A stretch of 64,000 nt of DNA from Isoperla grammatica (taxonomy: Eukaryota > Arthropoda > Insecta > Plecoptera > Perlodidae), in assembly GCA_945910005.1 (NCBI GenBank), contig CAMDTW010000642.1, positions 1,116,001-1,180,000 on the forward strand, given 5' to 3'. The position numbers and the translations under genes were made by a program. A model generated the notes under the pieces. That model had not been told where the DNA came from. It searched no databases and saw nothing but the letters and a program-made list of their open reading frames with translations. Each line of letters starts with the position of its first letter. Position 1 is the stretch's first letter. This document shows positions 1 to 12,480 of the stretch, one piece after another.

Positions 1-640
1 TCACAATAGAGAAAACATGCATTGTCCTGATACGTTGCATGTAGTGGCTTCTATGTCACTGACTTGGCGCAGGGTTTATCAAGTACAGTCACCGTCACAA
101 GCAAGTAAACATGCGTTGTGCTGATACGTTGCATGTAGTGGCTTTCATGTCACTGACTTAGCGCAGGGTTTATCAAGTACAGTCACCGTCACAAGCAAGG
201 AAACATGCGTTGTCCTGATACGTTGCATGTAGTGGCTTCTATGTCACTGACTTAGCGCAGGGTTTATCAAGTACAGTCACCGTCACAATAGAGAAAACAT
301 GCGTTGTCCTGATACGTTGCTTGTAGTGGCTTCTATGTCACTGACTTAGCGCAGGGTTTATCAAGTACAGTCACCGTCACAAGCAAGGAAACATGCGTTT
401 TCCTCATACGTTGCATGAAGTGGCTTCTATGTCACTGACTTAGCGCAGGGTTTATCAAGTACAGTCACCGTCACAAGCAAGGAAACATGAGTTGTCCTGA
501 TATGTTGCATGTAGTGGCTTCTATGCCACTGACTTAGCGCAGAGTTTATCAAGAACAGTCACCGTAACAAGCAAGGAAACATGCGTTGTCCTGATATGTT
601 GCATGTTGTGGCTTTCATGTCACTGACTTAGCGCAGGGTT
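1..640 (+). repeat. Fragment of distal-type HOR at window start
   Basis: The order of monomer variants here is AATAGAG linker, TTGGCGC, GCAAGTAAAC with GTGCTG, a plain monomer, AATAGAG again, then ATGAGTTG and GCAGAGTTT. The same order occurs at about 17,650-18,290 and in the other long HOR units. After about 650 the match stops and the short-HOR domain begins. The left edge of the window therefore starts inside material of the long-HOR type. Inference: long-HOR sequence probably also lies to the left of the window, with the mixed domain sandwiched between. No gene is present. Confidence 0.6.
156..249 (+). repeat. Reference 94-bp monomer
   Basis: This copy matches the majority base at every position I checked and serves as the coordinate frame for the other entries. 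It contains four CpGs (monomer positions 7-8, 32-33, 53-54, 66-67). Many other copies carry a fifth at 41-42. It has a short dyad with ACATGC at 48-53 and GCATGT at 70-75 (16-nt spacer), and an odd palindrome GTCA-C-TGAC crossing the monomer junction. GTCAC occurs three times, twice side by side in the core. TAG triplets at 4-6 and 75-77 close reading frames. The length, 94, is one more than a multiple of three, so the reading frame shifts by one base in each successive monomer. Confidence 0.9.
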
Positions 641-968
641 TATCAAGTACAGTCACCGTCACAAGCAAGGAAACATGCGTTGTCCTCATACGTTGCATGT
701 AGTGGCTTCTATGTCACTGACTTAGTTATGGGTTTATCAAGTACAGTCACCGTCACAAGCAAGGAAACATGCGTTGTTCTCATACGTTGCATGAAGTGGC
801 TTCTATGTCACTGACTTAGCGCAGGGTTTATCAAGTACAGTCACCGTCACAAGCGAGGAAACATGCGTTGTCCTGATACGTTGCATGTAGTGGCTTCTAT
901 GTCACTGACTTAGCGCAGGATTTATCAAGTACAGTCACCGTCACAAGCGAGGAAACATTCGTTGTCCT

Positions 969-992
969 GATATGTTGCATTATGTCACTGAC
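969..992 (+). repeat. Truncated monomer, 11-bp deletion
   Basis: Here GTTGCAT is followed directly by TATGTCACTG. The sister monomer at about 2,354 reads GCATTAAGTGGCTTATATG at the same place, so 11 bp are missing, with a short TA/TTA microhomology at the junction. I saw the deletion only in this copy. Confidence 0.75.
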
Positions 993-1209
993 TTAGCGCA
1001 GGGTTTATCAAGTACAGTCAACGTCACAAGCGAGAAAACATGCGTTGTCCTGATACGTTGCTTGTAGTGGCTTTTATGTCACTGACTTAGCGCAGGGTTT
1101 ATCAAGTACAGTCACCGTCACAAGCGACGAAACATGCGTTGTCGTCATATGTTGCATGTAGTGGCTTTCATGTCACTGACTTAGCGCAGGGTTTATCAAG
1201 TTCAGTCAC

Positions 1210-4200
1210 CGTCACAACCAAGGAAACATGCGTTGTCCTGACACGTTGCATGTAGTGGCTTCTATAACACTGACTTAGCGCAGGGTTTATCAAGTACAGT
1301 CACCGTCACAAGCGAGGAAACATGCGTTGGCCTCATACGTTGCATGTAGTGGCCTTCATGTCACTGACTTAGGGCAGGGTTTATCAAGTACAGTCACCGT
1401 CACAAGCAAGGAAACATGCGTTGTCCTCATATGTTGCATGTAGCTGCTTCTATGTCACTGACTTAGCGCAGGGTTTATCAAGTACAGTCACCGTCACAAG
1501 CAAGGAAACATGCGTTGTACTTATATGTTGCATGTAGTAGCTTCTATGTCACTGACTTAGCGCAAGAATTATCAAGTACAGTAACCGTCACAAGCGAGGA
1601 AACCTGCGTTGTCCTGATACGTTGCATATAGTGGCTTTCATGTCACTGACATAGCGCAGGGTTTAACAAGTACAGTCACCGTCACAAGCAAGGAAACATG
1701 CGTTGTCCTGATATGTTCATGTAGTGGCTTTTAAGTCACTGACTTAGCGCAGGGTTTATCAAGTACAGTCACCGTCACAAGCAAGGAAACATGCGTTGTC
1801 CTCATACGTTGCATGTAGTGGCTTCTATGTCATGACTTAGCTCAGGATTTATCAAGTACAGTCACCGTCACAAGCGAGGAAACATGCGTTGGCCTCATAC
1901 GTTGCATGTAGTGGCCTTCATGTCACTGACTTAGGGCAGGGTTTATCAAGTACAGTCACCGTCACAAGCAAGGAAACATGCGTTGTCCTCATATGTTGCA
2001 TGTTGTGGCTTTCATGTCACTGACTTAGCGCAGGGTTTATCAAGTACAGTCACCGTCACAAGCAAGGAAACATGCGTTGTCCTCATACGTTGCATGTAGT
2101 GGCTTCTATGTCACTGACTAAGTTATGGGTTTATCAAGTACAGTCACCGTCACAAGCAAGGAAACATGCGTTGTTATCATACGTTGCATGTAGTGGCTTC
2201 TATGTCACTGACTTAGCGCAGGGTTTATCAAGTACAGTCACCGTCACAAGCGAGGAAACATGCGTTGTCCTGATACGTTGCATGTAGTGGCTTCTATGTC
2301 ACTGACTTAGCGCAGGATTTATCAAGTACAGTCACCGTCACAAGCGAGGAAACATTCGTTGTCCTGATATGTTGCATTAAGTGGCTTATATGTCACTGAC
2401 TTAGCGCAGGGTTTATCAAGTACAGTCAACGTCACAAGCGAGAAAACATGCGTTGTTCTCATACGTTGCATGTAGTGGCTTCTATGTCACTGACTTAGCG
2501 CAGGGTTTATCAAGTTCAGTCACCGTCACAACCAAGGAAACATGCGTTGTCCTGACACGTTGCATGTAGTGGCTTCAATAACACTGACTTAGCGCAGGGT
2601 TTATCAAGTACAGTCACCGTCACAAGCGAGGAAACATGCGTTGGCCTCATACGTTGCATGTAGTGGCCTTCATGTCACTGACTTAGGGCAGGGTTTATCA
2701 AGTACAGTCACCGTCACAAGCAAGGAAACATGCGTTGTCCTCATATGTTGCATGTAGTTGCTTCTATGTCACTAACTTAGCGCAGGGTTTATCAAGTACA
2801 GTCACCGTCACAAGCAAGGAAACATGCGTTGTACTTATATGTTGCATGTAGTAGCTTCTATGTCACTGACTTAGCGCAAGAATTATCAAGTACAGTAACC
2901 GTCACAAGCGAGGAAACCTGCGTTGTCCTGATACGTTGCATATAGTGGCTTTCATGTCACTGACTTAGCGCAGGGTTTATCAAGTACAGTCACCGTCACA
3001 AGCAAGGATACATGCGTTGTCCTGATATGTTCATGTAGTGGCTTTTAAGTCACTGACTTAGCGCAGGGTTTATCAAGTACAGTCACCGTCACAAGCAAGG
3101 AAACATGCGTTGTCCTCATACGTTGCATGTAGTGGCTTCTATGTCACTGACTTAGCGCAAGGTTTATCAAGTACAGTCACCGTCACAAGCAAGGAAACAT
3201 GCGTTGTCCTCATACGTTGCATGTAGTGGCTTTCATGTCACTGACTTAGCGCAGGTTTTATCAAATACAGTCACCGTCACAAGCGAGGAAACATGCGTTG
3301 TCCTCATATGTTGCATGTAGTGGCTTCTATGTCACTGACTTAGCGCAGGATTTATCAAGTACAGTCACCGTCACAAGCGAGAAAACATTCATTGTCCTGA
3401 TATGTTGCATTAAGTGGCTTATATGTCACTGACTTAGCGCAGGGTTTATCAAGTACAGTCAACGTCACAAACGAGAAAACATGCGTTGTCCTGATACGTT
3501 GCATGTAGTGGCTTTCATGTCACTGACTTAGCGCAGGGTTTATCAAGTACAGTCACCGTCACAAGCGACGAAACTTGCGTTGTCGTCATATGTTGCATGT
3601 AGTGGCTTTCATGTCACTGACTTAGCGCAGGGTTTATCAAGTTCAGTCACCGTCACAACCAAGGAAACATGCGTTGTCCTGACACGTTGCATGTAGTGGC
3701 TTCTATAACACTGACTTAGCGCAGGGTTTATCAAGTACAGTCACCGTCACAAGCGAGGAAACATGCGTTGGCCTCATACGTTGCATGTAGTGGCCTTCAT
3801 GTCACTGACTTAGGGCAGGGTTTATCAAGTACAGTCACCGTCACAAGCAAGGAAACATGCGTTGTCCTCATATGTTGCATGTAGTTGCTTCTATGTCACT
3901 GACTTAGCGCATGGTTTATCAAGTACAGTCACCGTCACAAGCAAGGAAACATGCGTTGTACTTATATGTTGCATGTAGTAGCTTCTATGTCACTGACTTA
4001 GCGCAAGAATTATCAAGTACAGTCACCGTCACAAGCGAGGAAACCTGCGTTGTCCTGATACGTTGCATATAGTGGCTTTCATGTCACTGACTTAGCGCAG
4101 GGTTTATCAAGTACAGTCACCGTCACAAGCAAGGAAACATGCGTTGTCCTGATATGTTCATGTAGTGGCTTTTAAGTCACTGACTTAGCGCAGGGTTTAT

Positions 4201-4500
4201 CAAGTACAGTCACCGTCACAAGCAAGGAAACATGCGTTGTCCTCATACGTTGCATGTAGTGGCTTCTATGTCACTGACTAAGCGCAAGGTTTATCAAGTA
4301 CAGTCACCGTCACAAGCAAGGAAACATGCGTTGTCCTCATACGTTGCATGTAGTGGCTTTCATGTCACTGACTTAGCGCAGGTTTTATCAAGTACAGTCA
4401 CCGTCACAAGCAAGGAAACATGCGTTGTCCTCATACGTTGCATGTAGTGGCTTCTATGTCACTGACTTAGCGCAGAGTTTATCAAGTACAGTCACCGTCA
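1210..4500 (+). repeat. Short HOR, about 1.13-1.31 kb, three copies
   Basis: Two independent diagnostic variants recur with the same spacing. TTAGGGC is at 1,369, 2,683 and 3,810, and CATATAGTGG is at 1,625, 2,939 and 4,066. Both give steps of 1,314 bp and then 1,127 bp, close to 14 and 12 monomers. The order around them is the same in each copy: ACCAAGG linker with CTATAACAC, TTGGCCTC, TTAGGGC, TTGTACTTATATG, CGCAAGAATTATC, then ACCTGCG. An additional partial copy sits around 1,931. The unequal step means one copy gained or lost two monomers. Confidence 0.8.
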
Positions 4501-6379
4501 CAAGCAAGGAAACATGCGTGTTCCTGATACGTTGCATGTAGTGGCTTCTATGTCACTGACTTAGCGCAGGGTTTATCAAGTACAGTCACCGTCACATGCA
4601 AGGAAACATGCGTTGTCCTGATATGTTGCATGTAGTGGCTTCTATGTCACTGACTTAGCTCAGGGTTTATAAAGTACAGTCACCGTCACACGCGAGGAAA
4701 CATGCGTTGTCCAGATATGTTGCATGTAGTGGCTTCTATGTCACTGACTTAGCGCAGGGTTTATCAAGTACAGTCACCGTCACAAGCAAGGAAACATGCG
4801 TTGTCCTCATACGTTGCATGTAGTGGCTTCTATGTCACTGACTTAGCGCAGGGTTTATCAAGTACAGTCACCGTCACAAGCGATGAAACATGCGTTGTCC
4901 TGATATGTTGCATGTAGTGGCTTTCATGTCACTGACTTAGCGCAGGGTTTATCAAGTACAGTCACCTTCACAAGCAAGGAAACATGCGTTGTCCTCATAC
5001 GTTGCATGTAGTGGCTTCTATGTCACTGACTTAGCGCAGGGTTTATCAAGTACAGTCACCGTCACAAGCAAGGAAACATGCGTTGTCCTGATATGTTGCA
5101 TGTAGTGGCTTCTATGTCACTGACTTAGCGAAGAATTTATCAAGTACAGTCACCGTCGCAAGCAAGGAAACATGCGTTGTCCTGATATGTTGCATGTAGT
5201 GGCTTCTATGTCATTGACTTAGCGCAGGGTTTATCAAGTACAGTCACCGTCACAAGCGAGGAAACATGCGTTGTCCTCATACGTTGCATGTAGTGGCTTC
5301 TGTGTCACTGACTTAGCGCAGGTTTTATCAAGTACAGTCACCGTCACAAGCGAGGAAACATTCGTTGTCCTGATATGTTGCATTAAGTGGCTTCTATGTC
5401 ACTGACTTAGCGCAGGGTTTATCTAGTACAGTCACCGTCGCAAGCAAGGAAACATGCGTTGTCCTGATATGTTGCATGTAGTGGCTTCTATGTCATTGAC
5501 TTAGCGCAGGGTTTATCAAGTACAGTCACCGTCAAAAGCGAGGAAACATGCGTTGTCCTCATACGTTGCATGTAGTGGCTTCTGTGTCACTGACTTAGCG
5601 CAGGGTTTATCAAGTACAGTCACCGTCACAAGCGAGGAAACATGCGTTGTCGTGATATGTTGCATGAAGTTGCTTCTATGTCACTGACTTAGCGCAGGGT
5701 TTATCAAGTACAGTCCCCGTCACAAGCGAGGAAACATGCGTTGTCCTCATTCGTTGCATTTAGTGGCTTCTATGTCACTGACTTAGCGCAGGGTTTATCA
5801 TCTACAGTCACCGTCACAAGCGAGGAAACATGCGTTATCCTGATACGTTGCATGTAGTGGCTTCTATGTCACTGACTTAGCGCAGGGTTTATCAAGTACA
5901 GTCACCTTCACAAGCGAGGAAACATGCGTTGTTCTCTTATGTTGCATGAAGTGGCTTTCATGTCACTGACTTAGCGCAGGGTTTATCAAGTACAGTCACC
6001 GTCACAAGCGAAGAAACATGCGTTGTTCTCATATGTTGCATGAAGTGGCTTTCATGTCACTGACTTAGCGCAGGGTTTTTAAGTACAGTCACCGTCACAA
6101 GCAAGGAAACATGCGTTGTCCTGATATGTTGCATGTTGAAGCTTCTATGTCACTGACTAAGCGCAGGGTTTATCAAGTACAGTCACTGTCACAAGCAAGG
6201 AAACATGCGTTGTCCTGATATGTTGCATGTAGTGGCCTTCATGTCACTGACTTAGCGCAAGGTTTATCAAGTACAGTCACCGTCACAAGCAAGGAAACAT
6301 GCGTTGTCCTGATATGTTGCTTGTAGTGGCTTCTATGTCACTTACTTAGCGCAGGGTTTATCAAGTACAGTCACCGTCA

Positions 6380-8320
6380 CAAGCAAGGAAACATGCGTTG
6401 TCCTCATATGTTGCATGTAGTGGCTTCTATGTCACTGACTTAGCGCAGGGTTTATCAAGTACAGTCACCGTCACAAGCAAGGAAACATGCGTTGTCCTCA
6501 TACGTTGCATGTAGTGGCTTCTATGTCACTGACATAGCGCAGGGTTTATCAAGTACAGTCACCGTCACAAGCAAGGAAACATGCGTTGTCCTGATATGTT
6601 GCATGTAATGGCTTCTATGTCACAGACTTAGCGCAGGGTTTATCAAGTACAGTCACCGTCACAAGCGAGGAAACATGAGTTGTCCTCATATGTTTCATGT
6701 TGTGGCTTCTATGTCACTGTTTTAGCGCAGGGTTTATCAAGTACAGTCACCTTCACAAGCGAGGAAACATGCGTTGTTCTCATATGTTGCATGAAGTGGC
6801 TTTCATGTCACTGACTTAGCGCAGGGTTTATCAAGTACAGTCACCGTCACAAGCGAGGAAACATGCGTTGTTCTCATATGTTGCATGAAGTGGCTTTCAT
6901 GTCACTGACTTAGCGCAGGGTTTATCAAGTACAGTCACCGTCACAAGCAAGGAAACATGCGTTGTCCTGATATGTTGCATGAAGTGGCTTCTATGTCACT
7001 GACTTAGCGCAGGGTTTATCAAGTACAGTCACCGTCACAAGCGAGGAAACATGCGTTGTCCTAATATGTTGCATGAAGTGGCTTCTATGTCACTGACTTA
7101 GCGCAGGGTTTATCAAGTACAGTCACCGTCACAAGCAAGGAAACATGCGTTGTCCTTATATGTTGCATGTATTGGCTTCTATGTCACTGACTTAGCGCAA
7201 GAATTATCAAGTACAGTCACCGTCACAAGCGAGTAAACCTGCGTTGTCCTGATACGTTGCATATAGTGGCTTTCATGTCACTGACTTAGCGCAGGGTTTA
7301 TCAAGTACAGTCACCGTCACAAGCAAGGAAACATGCGTTGTTCTGATATGTTCATGTAGTGGCTTTTAAGTCACTGACTTAGCGCAGGGTTTATCAAGTA
7401 CAGTCACCGTCACAAGCAAGGAAACATGCGTTTTCCTCATACGTTGCATGTAGTGGCTTCTATGTCACTGACTTAGCGCAAGGTTTATCAAGTACAGTCA
7501 CCGTCACAAGCAAGGAAACATGCGTTGTCCTCATACGTTGCATGTAGTGGCTTTCATGTCACTGACTTAGCGCAGGGTTTATCAAGTACAGTCACCGTCA
7601 CAAGCAAGGAAACATGCGTTGTCCTCATGGTTCATGATGTGGCTTCTATGTCACTGACTTAGCGCAGAGTTTATCAAGTACAGTCACCGTCACAAGCAAG
7701 GAAACATGCGTTGTCCTCATACGTTGCATGTAGTTGCTTCTATGTCACTGACTTAGCGCAGGGTTTATCAAGTACAGTCACCGTCACAAGCAAGGAAACA
7801 TGCGTTGTCCTCATACGTTGCATGTAGTGGCTTCTATGTCACTGTCATAGCGCAGGGTTTATCAAGTACAGTCACCGTCACAAGCAAGGAAACATGCGTT
7901 GTCCTGATATGTTGCATGTAGTAGCTTCTATGTCACAGACTTAGCGCAGGGTTTATCAAGTACAGTCACCGTCACAAGCGAGGAAACATGCGTTGTCCTC
8001 ATATGTTTCATGTAGTGGCTTCTATGTCACTGACTTAGCGCAGGGTTTATCAAGTACAGTCACCTTCACAAGCGAGGAAACATGCGTTGTTCTCATATGT
8101 TGCATGAAGTGGCTTTCATGTCACTGACTTAGCGCAGGGTTTATCAAGTACAGTCACCGTCACAAGCGAGGAAACATGCGTTGTTCTCATATGTTGCATG
8201 AAGTGGCTTTCATGTCACTGACTAAGCGCAGGGTTTATCAAGTACAGTCACCGTCACAAGCAAGGAAACATGCGTTGTCCTGATATGTTGCATGAAGTGG
8301 CTTCTATGTCACTGACTTAG
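6380..8320 (+). repeat. Repeat pair with about 1,313-bp shift
   Basis: The run with CACAGAC (6,621 and 7,934) followed by CACCTTCAC (6,748 and 8,061) and two GTTGTTCTCATATG monomers is present twice with a 1,313-bp shift, close to 14 monomers. Between the copies, about 7,100-7,700, lies material equivalent to 3,900-4,500: CATATAGTGG is at 4,066 and 7,260, a shift of 3,194. The proximal domain was thus assembled from several short overlapping duplications. Confidence 0.65.
7621..7645 (+). repeat. Locally rearranged monomer
   Basis: The usual CTCATACGTTGCATGTAGT is replaced by CTCATGGTTCATGATGT, a net loss of 2 bp with several changed bases. I saw this only here. It could be a small replication or repair error, or an assembly or sequencing artefact. 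Confidence 0.6.
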
Positions 8321-8599
8321 CGCAGGGTTTATCAAGTACAGTCACCGTCACAAGCGAGGAAACATGCGTTGTCCTCATATGTTGCATGTAGTGGCTTCTA
8401 TGTCACTGACTTAGCGCAGGGTTTATCAAGTACAGTCACCGTCACAAGCAAGGAAACATGCGTTGTCCTCATACGTTGCATGTAGTGGCTTCTATGTCAC
8501 TGACTTAGCGAAAGGTTTATCAAGTACAGTCACCGTCACAAGCAAGGAAACATGCGTTGTCCTCATATGTTGCATGTAGTGGCTTTCATGTCACTGACT

Positions 8600-10194
8600 T
8601 AGCGCAGGGTTTATCAAGTACAGTCACCGTCACAAGCAAGAAAACAAGCGTTGTCCTCATACATTGCATGTAGTGGCTTCTATGTCACTGATTTGGCGCA
8701 GGGTTTATCAAGTACAGTCACCGTCACAAGCAAGGAAACATGCGTTGTCCTGATACGTTGCATGTAGTGGCTTCTATGTCACTGACTTAGCGCAGGGTTT
8801 ATCAAGTACAGTCACCGTCACAAGCAAGGAAACATGCGTTGTCCTCATACGTTGCATGTAGTTGCCTTCATGTCACTTACTTAGCGCAGGGTTTATCAAG
8901 TACAGTCACCGTCACAATAGAGAAAACATGCGTTGTCCTAATACGTTGCATGTAGTGGCTTTCATGTCACTGACTTAGCGCAGGGTTTATCAAGTACAGT
9001 CACCGTCACAAGCGAGGAAACATCCGTTGTTTTGATATGTTGCATGTAGTGGCTTCTATTCACTGAATTAGCCCAGGGTTTATCAAGTACAGTCACCGTC
9101 ACAATAGACAAAACATGCGTTGTCCTGATACGTTTTATGTAGTAGCTTCTATGTCACTGATTTGGCGCAGGGTTTATCAAGTACAGTCACCGTCACAAGC
9201 TAGTAAACATGCGTTGTGCTGATACGTTGCCTGTAATGGCTTTCATGTCACTGACTTAGCGCAGGGTTTATCAAGTACAGTCACCGTCACAAGCAAGGAA
9301 ACATGCGTTGTCCTGATACGTTGCATGTAGTGGCTTCTATGTCACTGACTTAGCGCAGGGTTTATCAAGTACAGTCACCGTTACAAGCAAGGAAACATGC
9401 GTTGTCCTCATACGTTGCATGTAGTGGCTTTCATGTCACTGACTTAGCGCAGGGTTTATCAAGTACAATCACCGTCACAAGCAAGGAAACATGCGTTGTT
9501 CTGATACGTTGCATGTAGGGGCTTCTATGTCACTGACTTAGCGCAGGGTTTATCAAGTACAGTCAACGTCACAAGCAAGGAAACATGCGTTGTCCTCATA
9601 CGTTGCATGTAGTGGCTTCTATGTCACTGACTTAGCGCAGGGTTTATCACGTACAGTCACCGTCACAAGCGAGAAAACATGCGTTGTCCTGATACGTTGC
9701 ATGTAGTGGCTTCCATGTCACTGACTTAGCGCAGGTTTTATCAAGTACAGTCACCGTCACAAGCGAGGAAACATTCGTTGTCCTGATATGTTGCATTAAG
9801 TGGCTTATATGTCACTGACTTAGCGCAGGGTTTATCAAGTACAGTCAACGTCACAAGCGAGAAAACATGCGTTGTCCTGATACGTTGCATGTAGTGGCTT
9901 TCATGTCACTGACTTAGCGCAGGGTTTATCAAGTACAGTCACCGTCACAAGCGACGAAACATGCGTTGTCGTCATATGTTGCATGTAGTGGCTTTCATGT
10001 CACTGACTTAGCGCAGGGTTTATCAAGTTCAGTCACCGTCACAACCAAGGAAACATTTGTTGTCCTGACACGTTGCATGTAGTGGCTTCTATAACACTGA
10101 CTTAGCGCAGGGTTAATCAAGTACAGTCACCGTCACAAGCGAGGAAACATGGGTTGTCCTCATACGTTGCAAGTAGTGCCTTTATGTCACTGAC
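8600..10194 (+). repeat. Start of the long-HOR domain, partial unit
   Basis: From about 8,600 the diagnostic variants of the long HOR appear in their standard order: ACAAGCGTTG (8,645), TTTGGCGC (about 8,690), TTGCCTTCATGTCACTTAC, CCTAATACG, TAGCCCAGGG, and AATAGACAAAAC (9,103). AACATTCGTTG follows at 9,773, AACGTCAC and GCGACGAAAC come next, and the anchor lies at 10,195. The marker spacing differs from later units: 670 bp from AATAGACAAAAC to ATTCG here against 952 bp elsewhere, a loss of three monomers. The exact left edge cannot be fixed by eye because every monomer resembles every other. Confidence 0.6.
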
Positions 10195-10789
10195 TTAGGG
10201 CAGGGTTGATCAAGTACAGTCACCGTCACAAGCAAGGAAACATGCGTTGTCCTCATATGTTGCATGTAGTTGCTTCTATGTCACTGACTTAGCGCAGGGT
10301 TTATCAAGTACAGTCACCGTCACAAGCAAGGAAACATGAGTTGTCCTGATATGTTGCATTTAGTGGCTTCTATGTCACTGACTTAGCGCAAGAATTATCA
10401 AGTACAGTCACAGTCACATGCAAGGAAACATGCGTTGTCCTCATACGTTGCATGTAGTGGCTTTCCTGTCACTGACTTAGCGCAGGGTTTATCAAGTACA
10501 GTCACCGTCACAAGCAAGAAAACAAGCGTTGTCCTCATACGTTGCATTAAGTGGCTTCTATGTCACTGATTTGGCGCAGGGTTTATCAAGTACAGTCACC
10601 GTCAAAAGCAAGGAAACATGCGTTGTCCTGATACGTTGCATGTAGTGGCTTCTATGTCACTGACTAAGCGCAGGGTTAATCAAGTACAGTCACCGTCACA
10701 AGCAAGGAAACATGCGTTGTCCTCATACGTTGCATGTAGTGGCTTTCATGTCACTGACTTAGCGCAGGGTTTATCAAGTACAGTCACCG

Positions 10790-12480
10790 TCACAAGCAAG
10801 GAAACATGCGTTGTCCTCATACGTTGCATGTAGTTGCCTTCATATCACTTACTTAGCGCAGGGTTTATCAAGTACAGTCACCGTCACAATAGAGAAAACA
10901 TGCGTTGTCCTAATACGTTGCATGTAGTGGCTTTCATGTCACTGACTTAGCGCAGGGTTTATCAGGTACAGTCACCGTCACAATAGAGAAAACATGCGTT
11001 GTCCTGATACGTTGCATGTAGTGCCTTCTATGTCACTGACTTAGCGCAGGGTTTATCAAGTACAGTCACCGTTACAAGCAAGGAAACATGCGTTGTCCTC
11101 ATACGTTGCATGTAGTGGCTTCTATGTCACTGACTTAGCGCAGGGTTTATCAAGTACAGTCACCGTCACAAGCAAGGAAACATGAGTTGTCCTGATATGT
11201 TGCATGTAGTGGCTTCTATGTCACTGACTTAGCGCAGGGTTTATCAGGTACAGTCACCGTCACAAGCGAGGAAACATGCGTTGTTCTGATATGTTGCATG
11301 TAGTGGCTTCTATTCACTGACTTAGCCCAGGGTTTATCAAGTACAATCACCGTCACAATAGACAAAACATGCGTAGTCCTGATACGTTGCATGTAGTAGC
11401 TTCTATGTCACTGACTTGGCGCAGGGTTTATCAAGTACAGTCACCGTCACAAGCAAGTAAACATGCGTTGTGCTGATACGTTGCATGTAATGGCTTTCAT
11501 GTCACTGACTTAGCGCAGGGTTTATCAAGTACAGTCACCGTCACAAGCAAGGAAACATGCGTTGTCCTGATACGTTGCATGTAGTGGCTTCTATGTCACT
11601 GACTTAGCGCAGGGTTTATCAGGTACAGTCACCGTCACAATAGAGAAAACATGCGTTGTCCTGATACGTTGCATGAAGTGCCTTCTATGTCACTGACTTA
11701 GCGCAGGGTTTATCAAGTACAGTCACCGTTACAAGCAAGGAAACATGCGTTGTCCTCATACGTTGCATGTAGTGGCTTCTATGTCACTGACTTAGCGCAG
11801 GGTTTATCAAGTACAGTCACCGTCACAAGCAAGAAAACAAGAGTTGTCCTGATATGTTGCATGTAGTGGCTTCTATGTCACTGACTTAGCGCAGAGTTTA
11901 TCAAGTACAGTCACCGTCACAAGCAAGGAAACATGCGTTGTCCTGATATGTTGCATGTAGTGGCTTTCATGTCACTGACTAAGCGCAGGGTTTATCAAGT
12001 ACAGTCACCGTCACAAGCAAGAAAACCTGCGTTGTTCTGATACGTTGCATGTAGGGGCTTCTATGTCACTGACTTAGCGCAGGGTTTATCAAGTACAGTC
12101 ACCGTCACAAGCAAGGAAACATGCGTTGTCCTCATACGTTGCATGTAGTGGCTGTTATGTAACTGACTTAGCGCAGGGTTTATCAAGTACAGTCACCGTC
12201 TCAAGCGAGGAAACATGCGTTGTCCTGATACGTTGCATGTAGTGGCTTCTATGTCACTGACTTAGCGCAGGTTTTATCAAGTACAGTCACCGTCACAAGC
12301 GAGGAAACATTCGTTGTCCTGATATGTTGCATTAAGGGGCTTATATGTCACTGACTTAGCGCAGGGTTTATCAAGTACAGTCAACGTCACAAGCGAGAAA
12401 ACATGCGTTGTCCTGATACGTTGCATGTAGTGGCTTTCATGTCACTGACTTAGCGCAGGGTTTATCAAGTACAGTCACCG
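10790..12480 (+). repeat. 1,691-bp tandem duplication, left copy
   Basis: This 18-monomer block is repeated immediately to the right with a constant shift of 1,691 bp: TAGTTGCCTT at 10,831 and 12,522, AATAGACAAAAC at 11,357 and 13,048, ATTCG at 12,309 and 14,000. The length is 18 x 94 minus 1, because each copy carries the same 1-bp deletion in TTCTATTCACTG. I noticed only a few single-base differences between copies, which suggests a recent event. Exact edges are uncertain within about one monomer. An internal 657-bp repeat (GTGCCTTCTA at 11,021 and 11,678) is also present. Confidence 0.85.

Larger units (their letters stand above)
641..8600 (+). repeat. Mixed proximal domain of the satellite
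   Basis: This stretch has the same 94-bp monomer, but the long-HOR anchor (TTAGGGC with GGGTTGATC) is absent and the AATAGACAAAAC marker is not seen. The related TTAGGGC monomer with GGGTTTATC is present at 1,369, 1,931, 2,683 and 3,810. Structure comes from short repeats of about 1.13-1.31 kb, and the order of variants is less regular than to the right. Between about 4,700 and 6,700 I see only irregularly ordered monomers and no clear higher-order period. No gene, transposon or unique sequence is visible. It looks like an older or less homogenised part of the array, which is inference. Confidence 0.7.

Noticed and set aside
7621..7645. Insertion-site scar of a mobile element
   Set aside because: The altered monomer has a net 2-bp loss and no target-site duplication or foreign bases, so a local replication or sequencing error is simpler.
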